Assembly (NCBI RefSeq): GCF_050589625.1
Contig: NZ_JBNGOP010000015.1
Span: forward strand, 62,001 to 126,000
Direction of reading: 5' to 3'
Source of the DNA: Pelagihabitans sp947500445
GTDB lineage: Bacteria > Bacteroidota > Bacteroidia > Flavobacteriales > Flavobacteriaceae
DNA: 64,000 nt
In this document: one piece after another, positions 1-8,482 of the stretch
How the letters are laid out: every line of letters starts with the position of its first letter
How positions within the stretch are numbered: position 1 is the stretch's first letter
The notes under the pieces: model-generated
Databases searched by the model: none
What the model saw: only the letters and a program-made list of their open reading frames with translations
What the model was told of the DNA's origin: nothing
Translations under genes and position numbers: made by a program

Positions 1-1
1 G

Positions 2-973
2 GAAAATGCCACCATTTTTGCCCCGAACAACGATGCGTTCGAATCGCTGTTTGCGGAATTGGGCGATGCGTACAATAGTTTGGAAGACTTTGACACGGAA
101 ACGGAAAAAGATCTGCTGCGCAATGCCATGCGCTACCATACCGTACCAGGAGGCAAGCGACTTTCAAACAGTTTTCAGGATGGGGAAACACTGAACACGG
201 AAATCAATGAAGACATTACCATAGGTACACAGACCAGTGATGTTCAAGTGCGCGACAGAAAATCGGCCGGTTTTGTTTTAAATCCGGATCAAGAGGTGGG
301 CACCAATGTCATCCATACCATTAATATCGTATTACGGCCCATTGCCTTTTACGACGGTTTTGAAGCGGACCTCACTTCGGGAGATACCCGAAACATGATA
401 GCCGTCTTCAATACCTACCCTTCCTTATCCATATTGGCAGCGGCCATAGAAAAAACAAACTTGTCGTTCGTATACCCTCGAAACAATTTCACCGAGCCGC
501 CCGCGAACATCAGCACCTATTTTGCTCCCGATAACGAGGCTTTTGAGGCGCTTTTTGAAACCTTGGGCGAAAACTATAATAGTTTGGACGATTTTGATAC
601 GGCCGAGAAACTCGAAATTTTAGCGGATATCTTGTTGCATCAACACTCATCGAGCTACCTCTGTTCGGAAACTTTGATCGCGTCCGGAAGATCCCAAGTA
701 TATCTGTCGCGTTTGATCAACCCGCAGGTGCCCAAATTTCCCGATTATCGGAATGAGGTGGTTACCATTGGTGATGCCACCGAGCCCGTAATCACCATAA
801 GGGACGATATCGGCAGGGAGGCCCGCATCAAACAGGCCGATATTACGGTAGGGAAAAACATACCGGCCTGTGCCGAGGGCGTTACCGATCTGGGAGGGAA
901 CACCAGTCTGGTCCATATTACCGATCTGGTGCTATTGAAACGCGATTTTTCGGTGTTGCTAAATGACCTTTAA
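2..973 (+). CDS. Fasciclin (FAS1)-repeat protein, 5' end cut by the window edge
   Basis: The reading frame is open from base 2, so the true start lies outside the window; the ATG at 59 is internal. Two FAS1 units are visible. The first retains its C-terminal part, beginning TIFAPNNDAFESLF. The second spans about residues 125-304 of the ATG-59 frame and has STYFAPDNEAFEALF and the closing VHITDLVLL strand. The two units also share the segments YNSLEDFD and YNSLDDFD, so they are an internal duplication. FAS1 domains are extracellular adhesion modules, and in Bacteroidota they usually sit on lipoproteins; the lipobox would be upstream of this window. The next genes on the same strand also encode surface proteins. 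Family call is firm; ligand unknown. Confidence 0.85.
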   Translation, partial: ENATIFAPNNDAFESLFAELGDAYNSLEDFDTETEKDLLRNAMRYHTVPGGKRLSNSFQDGETLNTEINEDITIGTQTSDVQVRDRKSAGFVLNPDQEVGTNVIHTINIVLRPIAFYDGFEADLTSGDTRNMIAVFNTYPSLSILAAAIEKTNLSFVYPRNNFTEPPANISTYFAPDNEAFEALFETLGENYNSLDDFDTAEKLEILADILLHQHSSSYLCSETLIASGRSQVYLSRLINPQVPKFPDYRNEVVTIGDATEPVITIRDDIGREARIKQADITVGKNIPACAEGVTDLGGNTSLVHITDLVLLKRDFSVLLNDL

Positions 974-1169
974 CCCGGATTATGCATTAGAACTTCGTAA
1001 TGAAGCTTTTAGATGCGATAAAATATAACATATTATGAAGTAGCTGGAAGCTGTAATAGATTTTCTAATGCATAAAGCGGGTTTAATACCAAATAGGTAG
1101 TTGTATTGGTGTCTGGGGATCCATTGGTAGCATTTTCGATCTACTATGCTGGTCGGCTTCCTGATTCGA

Positions 1170-1194
1170 GACCCCTTCCGCAAAAGAAGGGGTC
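1170..1194 (+). other. Perfect 9-bp hairpin upstream of the OmpA-tailed gene
   Basis: GACCCCTTC (1170-1178) and GAAGGGGTC (1186-1194) pair perfectly around a 7-nt loop, about 33 bases before the ATG at 1227. No T-run follows on either strand, so it is either a weak terminator of the FAS1 gene or a 5' leader hairpin. Confidence 0.4.
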
Positions 1195-1226
1195 TACACC
1201 AAACACGCTAACAAAAAACCAAAAAG

Positions 1227-2573
1227 ATGAAATTCTCAAAAATAGTTATCGTATTCGCAATGCTTTTGAGCTACAATGCTACAGAAGCACAGTTTTTAAA
1301 AAAACTAAAGAAAAAAGTGGAAAAGGCGGCAGAGGAAACCGTACTGAACAAAGCCGATAAAAAAACCCGAAAAGAAACCGGAAAGGCCATTGACAAGACC
1401 ATTGACGGAGATGGGGACAAGGAAAATCGTTCAAAAAAAGAAACGGACACCTCGGAAACCGGCTCCAACCACGGCCCTGCGGGAGAAAAATCGGAAAATA
1501 CCGGAACAGCCTCGACAAGTGAAACCCCGTTCGAAGTCTATTCCAAATTTGATTTTGAAACCGGAAAAACCATAGTAGGTTATGAAAATTTCTCGGCCGA
1601 TCCCATCGGCGATATTCCCATCCGGTGGAACGTGACCGGTGCTGCCGAAATTGTCACCTTATCCAATGCCGAGGGCAAATGGTTACGTACCGGAAAGGGC
1701 AGTAGTGCGTTGATTCCCGAGTTTATCAACGACCTCCCGGAAAACTTTACCTTGGAGTACGATCTCATCTTTGATTTTGATGTCGATGAATGGTCGAACA
1801 ATAGAAAGTTCAATCTCGTTTTTTCCAACCTGGATAATCCGAACTACGACCTCAACAAGGTGACCACTGGAACCGAAGGGTCCAACTTTTTGCTCAGTGG
1901 CGGAATCGGTGGCGGTGGTGGCCTATACATCAACACCTACGGTAAGGACAAGCGCTTGAACATAAAGGATTCCAAGGGTACCGATTATCTTGAAGAAGAT
2001 AACAACGGGCGTGGAAAGGTGATGCATTTTTCGGTATGGAAACAGGGAAAGCGCCTGCGCATATATCTGGATGAGGAAAAGATTTTTGATGCCCCACGGG
2101 CTTTTCAACAGAGCGATGCCATAAAGACCATGCGTTTTTATTCGAGAATAAGCCCAGAGGACAGTTACTTTTTTTTAGGCAACATCCGCTATGCCATTGG
2201 AACTCCCGATACCAGAAACCGACTGCTTACCGAAGGGGAACTGACCACCTATGGCATTACTTTTGAAAAAGGGGCCGCTACCGTTAAACCTTCCTCCTAT
2301 GCCGTGCTTAAAAAAGTGGCCGGCACACTTCAAGAGCACAAAAATCTTTCTCTTGAGATTATCGGTCATACCGATGCCGACGGATCTGCGGAAAACAATT
2401 TAAAACTTTCCGAAAAAAGGGCCGAGGCCGTAAAGGAGGCACTGGTCAAAAGCTTCAATGTAGATGCTTCACGGCTCCGCGCGACAGGAAAAGGGGAGAA
2501 CGAATTATTGGCCACGGGAACTGGCCCTAACGATCATGCGAAAAACAGAAGAGTCGTATTTAAAAAACAATAA
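1227..2573 (+). CDS. Secreted protein with C-terminal OmpA-like peptidoglycan-binding domain
   Basis: 448 residues. A signal peptide (about 1-21, ending EAQ) is followed by a Lys/Glu-rich, low-complexity helical stretch (about 22-95). The middle beta-rich region (about 100-330) resembles a concanavalin-like jelly roll by its Gly/aromatic pattern but is not firmly assigned. The last 110 residues are a classic OmpA/MotB domain, with LSLEIIGHTDADGS, NLKLSEKRAEAVKEAL, a ligand-binding Arg in SEKRA, and HAKNRRVVF. The protein is probably anchored to peptidoglycan from the periplasm or outer membrane. Its TAA overlaps the next ATG by one base, so translation of the collagen-like lipoprotein is probably coupled. 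Confidence 0.85.
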   Translation: MKFSKIVIVFAMLLSYNATEAQFLKKLKKKVEKAAEETVLNKADKKTRKETGKAIDKTIDGDGDKENRSKKETDTSETGSNHGPAGEKSENTGTASTSETPFEVYSKFDFETGKTIVGYENFSADPIGDIPIRWNVTGAAEIVTLSNAEGKWLRTGKGSSALIPEFINDLPENFTLEYDLIFDFDVDEWSNNRKFNLVFSNLDNPNYDLNKVTTGTEGSNFLLSGGIGGGGGLYINTYGKDKRLNIKDSKGTDYLEEDNNGRGKVMHFSVWKQGKRLRIYLDEEKIFDAPRAFQQSDAIKTMRFYSRISPEDSYFFLGNIRYAIGTPDTRNRLLTEGELTTYGITFEKGAATVKPSSYAVLKKVAGTLQEHKNLSLEIIGHTDADGSAENNLKLSEKRAEAVKEALVKSFNVDASRLRATGKGENELLATGTGPNDHAKNRRVVFKKQ

Positions 2574-3316
2574 TGATGAAAAAAATATTCGTAAACCTTA
2601 GTATTCTACTATTAACTTGTTTCGCGCTCTTGTTTTCCTGTAGTTCGGAAGATAACGAAGATGGGGCCATCGGCCCACAAGGCCCGCAAGGGGAACAGGG
2701 GATTCCCGGGCAGGATGGACAAGATGGACAGGACGGACGGGATGGTGAGAACGGTGAAGATGGAACGGACGGTCAGGACGGTCAAGATGGTGCCGATGGC
2801 CAAGATGGTGCGGATGGTGCGGACGGTCAAAATGGCCAAGACGCATTTACCGGCAGCGTGTTTTCCGATTGGATACCTAGCACAATCGATAACCGCGTGG
2901 GGTTTTATGTGGAAGACGTACTGCGCATACCTCCGAACGAAATGCCCTTGCTCATATCGGCCGCGCGTGAGGGGCTTGTTTTAGTATATGGCGGACGCTT
3001 GGACCAGAACGGGAATCTTACTTTGGCACGGCCAATTCCCTATTCCATTGAAAATCAACGGTACACCTTTGCGGTTTTCCTATATGATAGCGCTACGGAT
3101 GCCGCTATCTTTTACTCCGGGGAATCGCTTGACCAAACGGGCGAAACCTATGATTTTTTTACGCACTATAGGTATGTGTTGATACCGCCGCCGTCCCAAA
3201 CGGCCAAAAATGGGAACAATATGGAAATTACCGTCCAGGCGCAACTTGCAGCTGCCGGAGTTTCGATAGAGGATTACCAACAGGTAGCGGATTTTTTTAA
3301 CGTTAAAGACAACTGA
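2573..3316 (+). CDS. Collagen-like Gly-X-Y repeat lipoprotein
   Basis: 247 residues. A type II signal (MMKKIFVN..., lipobox ALLFSC, Cys23) leads into about 20 uninterrupted Gly-X-Y triplets (about 32-92). These begin GPQGPQGEQGIPGQDG and then become almost purely acidic, with GQDG, GADG and GEDG units. A unique C-terminal domain of about 150 residues has no family I recognise. Bacterial collagen-like tracts form triple helices that project surface domains, so this is probably a trimeric lipid-anchored stalk. The acidic triplets could bind calcium (inference). The start could be the first or second ATG (2573 or 2576). The next gene follows after two bases, so the operon continues. Confidence 0.85.
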   Translation: MMKKIFVNLSILLLTCFALLFSCSSEDNEDGAIGPQGPQGEQGIPGQDGQDGQDGRDGENGEDGTDGQDGQDGADGQDGADGADGQNGQDAFTGSVFSDWIPSTIDNRVGFYVEDVLRIPPNEMPLLISAAREGLVLVYGGRLDQNGNLTLARPIPYSIENQRYTFAVFLYDSATDAAIFYSGESLDQTGETYDFFTHYRYVLIPPPSQTAKNGNNMEITVQAQLAAAGVSIEDYQQVADFFNVKDN

Positions 3317-3318
3317 TC

Positions 3319-3822
3319 ATGCATCGTTACTTTCTAGTGTTGTTCATAGCTCTGATCGGTTTGGCGTCCTGTAATGAAAAGGACGCCAAAACTGCCGGAG
3401 ATAGCAGTTTACAAGCAAAAATAGACGGTATTTTGTTCGAACCCGAATTCAGTACCGGAGTTCTCACCAACATCGCGGTAGCCACCATTTCGATATCCGG
3501 AAACGATGCGAATGGCAAACAAATTTCTTTGTTGGTTCCGGAAGATGCCCCCGTCGGCACCCTATCGCTCGACAAGCTTTCGGGCACCATGATCGGATAT
3601 ACGGCATCCTACCAAGTAGACAATAGTTCGGACAATGGTGGACTGGCCGTGTGGGGTTTTATTACCATAGCGGCCCATGATAGGGACACCAACCATATCA
3701 AAGGCAGTTTTAGTTTCGAAACCGCTCCTTTTGTTGTGCTGGACGGCGATCCGGCACCGACCTATTCCATAACCGAAGGCGCCTTTGATGTTACCTACTT
3801 GGATGCGGATACCGATTTTTGA
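3319..3822 (+). CDS. Small lipoprotein of unknown function (DUF6252-like pattern)
   Basis: 167 residues with signal peptide and lipobox IGLASC (Cys18). The mature part is beta-rich. It runs from LQAKIDGILFEPEF through alternating strands to KGSFSFETAPF and ends SITEGAFDVTYL. This plan is common in flavobacterial lipoproteins that start 'atvdG..f....' and finish with an 'i.GtFsF' strand (a DUF6252-like pattern). No catalytic motif is visible. It begins two bases after the collagen-like gene and is the last gene of this surface block, followed by a hairpin at 3901-3931. Assignment to a named family is tentative. Confidence 0.75.
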   Translation: MHRYFLVLFIALIGLASCNEKDAKTAGDSSLQAKIDGILFEPEFSTGVLTNIAVATISISGNDANGKQISLLVPEDAPVGTLSLDKLSGTMIGYTASYQVDNSSDNGGLAVWGFITIAAHDRDTNHIKGSFSFETAPFVVLDGDPAPTYSITEGAFDVTYLDADTDF

Positions 3823-3900
3823 CCCTCTGGTCTTCTGGACATTACTCGGGGTTTTCACGGAATTGCAACAACGCCGGTAGCCCCTTATCGGATTACGTTC

Positions 3901-3931
3901 TTTGCCATACCCGACACCTGGGTATGGCAGA
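3901..3931 (+). terminator. Hairpin downstream of the surface-protein block
   Basis: TGCCATACCC (3903-3912) pairs perfectly with GGGTATGGCA (3920-3929) around a 7-nt loop, with extra outer pairs at 3901-3931. It lies 80 bases after the stop at 3822. There is no T-run, so termination is inferred from position and stem strength only. Confidence 0.45.
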
Positions 3932-4024
3932 AAACGTTATGCTTTTCAAACCAATCATAACTTCCAAAAAAACAGCTATCGTTTCCGTTCGATCGCCCAT
4001 CAGAATTTTAACGTACAAACATTT

Positions 4025-4052
4025 TTTGGGAATCGCCAAAGCAATATTTTTG
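4025..4052 (+). promoter_or_regulatory. Bacteroidota-type promoter of the metal-uptake operon
   Basis: TTTG at 4025-4028 and TATTTTTG at 4045-4052 (fits TAnnTTTG) are 16 bases apart. This matches the -33/-7 pattern of the Bacteroidota housekeeping sigma factor. The ATG at 4089 follows 36 bases later. No clear Fur-like palindrome was seen beside it. Confidence 0.5.
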
Positions 4053-4088
4053 TAGGAAACAGAGGTCCCTGATTGTTATTCGTTCCCG

Positions 4089-4484
4089 ATGTCCGGTTTA
4101 TTTGATCGTATGAAAGGTATTTCTGCATATCTATTTATCGCTTTGTATCTAACGGCCATGGTACGCCCCATTGCACCGGTAATCGAATATGTAATCGACC
4201 AAGAGTATATCGCGGAATTTCTTTGTATCAATAAGGACAGGCCGGAGCTCGCATGTGAGGGAAAGTGCTACCTAATGCAAATGCTACAGGAACAAGAAGA
4301 TCAAAAGAAAATGGAGCTTCCCCTATCCGATTTAAGCGAATACCCCATTGGTTTTGTCCTTGTTCAAAAAGTATTGACAACTGCAAACACCCTAGCGCCA
4401 AGGAAGGACTTCACCTTTCGTAAAAAGTTATACACCTACCGATTTTGCCCTTCGGATTTCCATCCGCCCACGGTTTCTTCCTAA
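4089..4484 (+). CDS. Small Cys-containing membrane protein upstream of a TonB receptor
   Basis: 131 residues. One N-terminal membrane segment (about 9-30, YLFIALYLTAMVRPIAPVIE) is followed by a conserved-looking Cys motif, FLCINKDRPELACEGKCYL (about 48-66). A polar tail with predicted helix (LQEQEDQKKMELPL) follows. Proteins of this plan often precede TonB-dependent receptors and PepSY proteins in flavobacterial iron loci, which matches the order here. The C-x-x-x-C spacing in CEGKC could bind metal or form a disulfide; function is not established. The ATG at 4110 (MKGISAY) is an alternative start. A promoter lies at 4025-4052. Confidence 0.7.
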   Translation: MSGLFDRMKGISAYLFIALYLTAMVRPIAPVIEYVIDQEYIAEFLCINKDRPELACEGKCYLMQMLQEQEDQKKMELPLSDLSEYPIGFVLVQKVLTTANTLAPRKDFTFRKKLYTYRFCPSDFHPPTVSS

Positions 4485-4645
4485 CATTCTTTCATATGGG
4501 ATGGGGCGACAACGGTTTTTACCGGAGCGCTCATCCGGCTATATCATATAGCGATCATTCAAGTCAAAGTAGCGTCCGTTCGAAGGTGGCACCGATACAG
4601 TACCGGTGTTCCATACTTCCAAAAACGGCCATAAAGAAACCATAA

Positions 4646-6961
4646 ATGAAAAAAATAATGCTGACCCTTTTCTTAGGGTCAATAGCGCTTTGCGCTCAAT
4701 CTCAGGTGCTTTACAAAGGAAAAGTGACCGATAAAAACAACGTACCCTTGATCGGGGCCGATATCGTATCGGTAACCGACCCAACAAAGGGGACCATGAC
4801 CGATAGCGAAGGGTTTTTTGAAATAGTACTCGAAAATGCTACGGTACAAATCACCTATGTCGGTTTTGTAAACGAACGACAAACGCTTACCGATACCTTC
4901 AACACCATTGTATTAACGGAAAACACCACCACGCTTGACGAGGTGGTGATCACCGGTAACCGGGAGCAACAGAAACGGTCGGAAGTACCCGCAGCTATCG
5001 ATGTTATCGGTACTCGGGAAATTGCAGAGACCAAGGCTTTTGGACTGGACCAGCTCACCAATCAGGTACCCGGTGTATTTATGTCGACTTCCCGTGCGGC
5101 GAGCAATGAACAACATTTTATGGCGGTACGTTCCCCAATTTCTACCCGCTCGTTGTTCCTTTATATGGAAGACGGGCTGCAGATACGCCCTACCTCGGTC
5201 TTTAATCACAATGCCCTTTTGGAAATGAACGATATCGCGTATCGTCGCATTGAGGTACTCAAAGGTCCGGCTTCCAGTATTTATGGGAGTGAGGCGATCG
5301 GCGGTAGTTTTAATTTTATCACCAAAGCGCCCACCAAAGATCTTTCGGGAAGTATTGGGGTGCAAATGAACGATTTGGGTCTTTCAAGATATGATTTTGA
5401 GGTTTCCGACTCCCCAAGCGAACGGTTCGGTTTTTATATCGGTTCCCATTTTGTACAACGGGAAGACGGCCTTATCGAACACAGTGATTACGAAAAATTT
5501 GCCCTCACCTTTAAAACGGTCTATCAGCTATCGGAACGCACCAACTGGACCAACGTAATCGCCCTTACCGATTACCGTTCGGACATGACGGGATCCTTGA
5601 GCGAAGCGGATTATTTCGGGGGCAATTTTGAGAGCGACCAGACCTTTACCGAGCGCGATGCGCTGGCCCTACGCATCCGAACTACCGTAGAAACACGATG
5701 GAACGACCGTAACAAAACCACTTTTAACCTGATGTTCCGCGATAACAGAATGGATCAAAACCCATCGTACCGCATTCGTCAGTTTCGAGAACAAGGGCAG
5801 TTGACGGGTTTTGGGTCGGGAGAAGTCAACTCCAACCAGTTCAATAGTTATATGGGGTTGGTACAGCATAAAATCAGTTTTGAAAGTAGCGGTTCCCAAT
5901 TGCTATTTGGAGGTACGGCCGACCTGTCGCCCCAAGATTATGTTGGGGAACGTACGGACGTAATCGTGGATCCCGAAACCGGTAGCAATACCGACTTTAC
6001 CCTAAGAGATGGCGATTTCATACTCGATTATGAAGCCGATATACTCAACTACGCTGCCTTTGTGCAGTACGAAACAACCCCATTGGAAGGCTTAAAGGTT
6101 ACCGCCGCCCTACGGTATGATCGCTTTCAATACGACTACCGCAATCGCATTGTTGGAGCGGCACTGACGGTTTCCGATGATAGTTACGATAACCTTACAC
6201 CTAAATTGGGACTGAATTATAATTTTGGGACAACATCCGGCATCTACGCCAATTACGCACAAGGGTTTACCCCGCCACAGGCTTCCACTTTATATCGGAA
6301 CAGAAACGAACTACGGGATATCAGGCCCAGTGTTTACCATAATTTTGAGGTGGGAGGGTATTTTAATATCGCCGATCGCTTAAAAATCGATGGTGCCCTG
6401 TACCTCTTGAACGGAAACAATACCTTGGTGACCCTTCGCGATACCGATGATGTCTTTTTTAACTCCAATGCCGGTAAAACCCGGTCGTACGGCGCTGAAT
6501 ATGGAATTTCATATACCCCCTCGCCAAAACTGACCATTGCACATAATGGGAGTTATGCCGTACACCGCTACATCGAGTTTTTTGAAAACGGAATCGATTA
6601 TTCAGACACCGACCGTGAAACGGCACCCAACCTATTGGGCAACAGTAGTATTACCTATCGACCGACCAAGGCGCTTAGCATTACCGCGGAATATGAGTTG
6701 GTGGGAGCGTATAACACCAGTTTTGAAGGGCAGGTAGCCAATGACAACGGTACGTTCGGGACCGCCACCTATGATGGTCATAACGTATTCAATTTTAGGG
6801 CGGCCTACACTTTAAAGAAGTTCGAGATATGGGCACACGCCCTTAACGTTTTTGACGAACTGTATGCGGCTAGAGCCTCGTTCAGCAATTTTAGAAACGA
6901 AAACAGTTATACCATTGGCAATCCATTGGCTTTCCACGGTGGAGTGCGCTATACTTTTTAA
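4646..6961 (+). CDS. TonB-dependent outer-membrane receptor, siderophore/metal type
   Basis: 771 residues. A signal peptide (1-19, ending AQSQ) is followed by a carboxypeptidase-regulatory-like domain (about 22-95, YKGKVTDKNNVPLIGADI). The TonB box region is LDEVVITGN (about 97-105). The plug domain (about 115-225) includes YRRIEVLKGPASSIYGSEAI, and the 22-strand barrel ends in a C-terminal Phe (GGVRYTF). It imports a bound substrate using TonB-ExbBD energy. The lone receptor without SusD, followed by a PepSY membrane protein, argues for a siderophore, heme or copper ligand rather than a glycan. The exact ligand cannot be read from the sequence. A short hairpin lies between it and the PepSY gene. 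Confidence 0.9.
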   Translation: MKKIMLTLFLGSIALCAQSQVLYKGKVTDKNNVPLIGADIVSVTDPTKGTMTDSEGFFEIVLENATVQITYVGFVNERQTLTDTFNTIVLTENTTTLDEVVITGNREQQKRSEVPAAIDVIGTREIAETKAFGLDQLTNQVPGVFMSTSRAASNEQHFMAVRSPISTRSLFLYMEDGLQIRPTSVFNHNALLEMNDIAYRRIEVLKGPASSIYGSEAIGGSFNFITKAPTKDLSGSIGVQMNDLGLSRYDFEVSDSPSERFGFYIGSHFVQREDGLIEHSDYEKFALTFKTVYQLSERTNWTNVIALTDYRSDMTGSLSEADYFGGNFESDQTFTERDALALRIRTTVETRWNDRNKTTFNLMFRDNRMDQNPSYRIRQFREQGQLTGFGSGEVNSNQFNSYMGLVQHKISFESSGSQLLFGGTADLSPQDYVGERTDVIVDPETGSNTDFTLRDGDFILDYEADILNYAAFVQYETTPLEGLKVTAALRYDRFQYDYRNRIVGAALTVSDDSYDNLTPKLGLNYNFGTTSGIYANYAQGFTPPQASTLYRNRNELRDIRPSVYHNFEVGGYFNIADRLKIDGALYLLNGNNTLVTLRDTDDVFFNSNAGKTRSYGAEYGISYTPSPKLTIAHNGSYAVHRYIEFFENGIDYSDTDRETAPNLLGNSSITYRPTKALSITAEYELVGAYNTSFEGQVANDNGTFGTATYDGHNVFNFRAAYTLKKFEIWAHALNVFDELYAARASFSNFRNENSYTIGNPLAFHGGVRYTF

Positions 6962-6972
6962 AAACGCATTAT

Positions 6973-6999
6973 CCCCGACAAGCACAACGTTTATCGGGG
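6973..6999 (+). terminator. Weak intra-operon hairpin between receptor and PepSY gene
   Basis: CCCCGA (6973-6978) pairs with TCGGGG (6994-6999) and is followed by TTTTAAAT. The short stem and 15-nt loop suggest partial termination that lowers expression of the downstream PepSY gene rather than a full stop. Confidence 0.4.
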
Positions 7000-7016
7000 T
7001 TTTAAATCTCTAAAAA

Positions 7017-8261
7017 ATGAAATATAAATTGAACCAATGGCTATGGAAATGGCATGTTATCGCAGGTATGGTAAGCCTGCCCATTGTGCTGCTATTATCC
7101 ATTACCGGGGGCATCTACCTTTTTAAGGCCGACTATGAAGCTCCGATCCAACAATCGACCAAACAGGTAGTTCCGATGGGAACCGCTATTCCCTACCAAC
7201 AACAATGGGAAATCGCCAAGAGTTCCATGACAAAAAAACCCAGTGCTATGGTGGTACCGGAAGGTCCTGACCGCGCAACGGAATTTTTTTCGGGCAGGTT
7301 CGGTCATAAAACAAGTTTTTTCGTGGACCCCTACACTGCCAAAACCTCGGGAACGATCCGTGCCGATGAGGGACTCATGTACAAGGTGCGCAAGCTTCAC
7401 GGCGAACTGCTTTTGGGAGGTTTCGGAACCAAAATTGTGGAACTTGTTGCCTGTTGGATGCTTGTTTTGATCTTGACCGGGCTTTTCATTTTTTGGCCCG
7501 CTAGGCAACGTGGCATCCAGGGCTTTTTTATTCCGCGGATTGCGAACGGAAAACGATTGTTTTTTAGGGATATACATGCCATTGGCGGATTTTGGGTCTC
7601 CGGGCTGCTCCTTTTAGTGCTCGCCGGGGCGTTCCCTTGGACAGATGTGGTGGGCGGCAACTTTAAAAACCTTCAAAAATGGACCGGAACCGGTTTCCCA
7701 AAAAGTTGGAACGGTATCGGAATTGCTTCCGAACCCTCCGATACGTCGGTAACCCTGGATGACATAGTGGCGAAGGCAAACGATTTAAACCTTCCCGGGG
7801 AAATAACGATCAGTTTTCCAAAGGGGAAAAACGGGGTTTACAGTGTGGGAAACACCTATTATCCCGAGCTGGACAAGCAGCAAAAATTCCATTTTGATCG
7901 CTATAGCGGCGCACAATTGCTACACCAACAATGGGCGGATGTGGGCGTTTTAATGCGCGGTAGAATGTGGGTGATGGCCTTCCACCAAGGGCAGTTTGGC
8001 CCGTGGAACTGGTATTTGATGCTGGGTATCGCCCTATTGTTGATTGCTGTAAGTATTTCTGCGATTTTCTCGTACCTGTTTCGTAAAAACAAAGGAAGTT
8101 GGGGTATACCGAAGGTGCCAAAAAGCTTTACCGTGGGGTATGGCATCGTATTTATATTGATACTATTGGGCGTAGTGTTGCCGTTGTTCGGGGGCAGTTT
8201 GGTACTGATCGTCCTGTACACCAAACTTGGTAGCAGGGGGACCGCTGCATTAAAGGAATAA
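7017..8261 (+). CDS. PepSY-associated transmembrane protein (iron-uptake associated)
   Basis: 414 residues with the PepSY-TM layout. The N-terminal membrane segment WHVIAGMVSLPIVLLLSITG (about 14-33) is followed by a periplasmic PepSY-like part. A second membrane segment (about 143-165) ends in LTGLFIFWP, a third is near 190-210, and two more lie near the C terminus. Conserved His residues (LHGELLLG, RDIHAIGGFW, AFHQGQFG) lie at membrane boundaries, as in family members thought to bind heme or aid reductive iron release. It follows the TonB receptor by 55 bases and would act at the inner membrane in the same uptake pathway. Reduction of the siderophore complex is inference. Confidence 0.85.
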   Translation: MKYKLNQWLWKWHVIAGMVSLPIVLLLSITGGIYLFKADYEAPIQQSTKQVVPMGTAIPYQQQWEIAKSSMTKKPSAMVVPEGPDRATEFFSGRFGHKTSFFVDPYTAKTSGTIRADEGLMYKVRKLHGELLLGGFGTKIVELVACWMLVLILTGLFIFWPARQRGIQGFFIPRIANGKRLFFRDIHAIGGFWVSGLLLLVLAGAFPWTDVVGGNFKNLQKWTGTGFPKSWNGIGIASEPSDTSVTLDDIVAKANDLNLPGEITISFPKGKNGVYSVGNTYYPELDKQQKFHFDRYSGAQLLHQQWADVGVLMRGRMWVMAFHQGQFGPWNWYLMLGIALLLIAVSISAIFSYLFRKNKGSWGIPKVPKSFTVGYGIVFILILLGVVLPLFGGSLVLIVLYTKLGSRGTAALKE

Positions 8262-8292
8262 AGGTTAAAAGATGAAGATAAAAGGACGAAGC

Positions 8293-8400
8293 ACCGCTAC
8301 GCTAAAGGAACACGAACAAAAAACTGCTTTAGCTGAAAAAGAAATGATTTATAAGTGCTATTTCAAAGTTAAAATGGTGTAAGTCCTTTAGCGTAGCGGT
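8293..8400. repeat. 17-bp inverted repeat between convergent genes
   Basis: ACCGCTACGCTAAAGGA (8293-8309) is the exact reverse complement of TCCTTTAGCGTAGCGGT (8384-8400). The 74 bases between are AT-rich. Pairing continues imperfectly outward through GATGAAG...CTTCATC-like bases. It fills the space between two convergent genes, so it may act as a two-way terminator; the long spacer is also typical of small fold-back elements. Confidence 0.6.
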
Positions 8401-8482
8401 CCTTCATCTTTGCTTCTTTTCAGCAACGGTCTTTCTCTCCTTCTTTCGAACCGCTTTGTATCGTCAACATCGTTTGACGGTA

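Noticed and set aside
980..1183. 67-codon - strand frame between the FAS1 and OmpA-tailed genes
   Set aside because: No coding features; a short open frame in AT-rich spacer overlapping the 1170-1194 hairpin.
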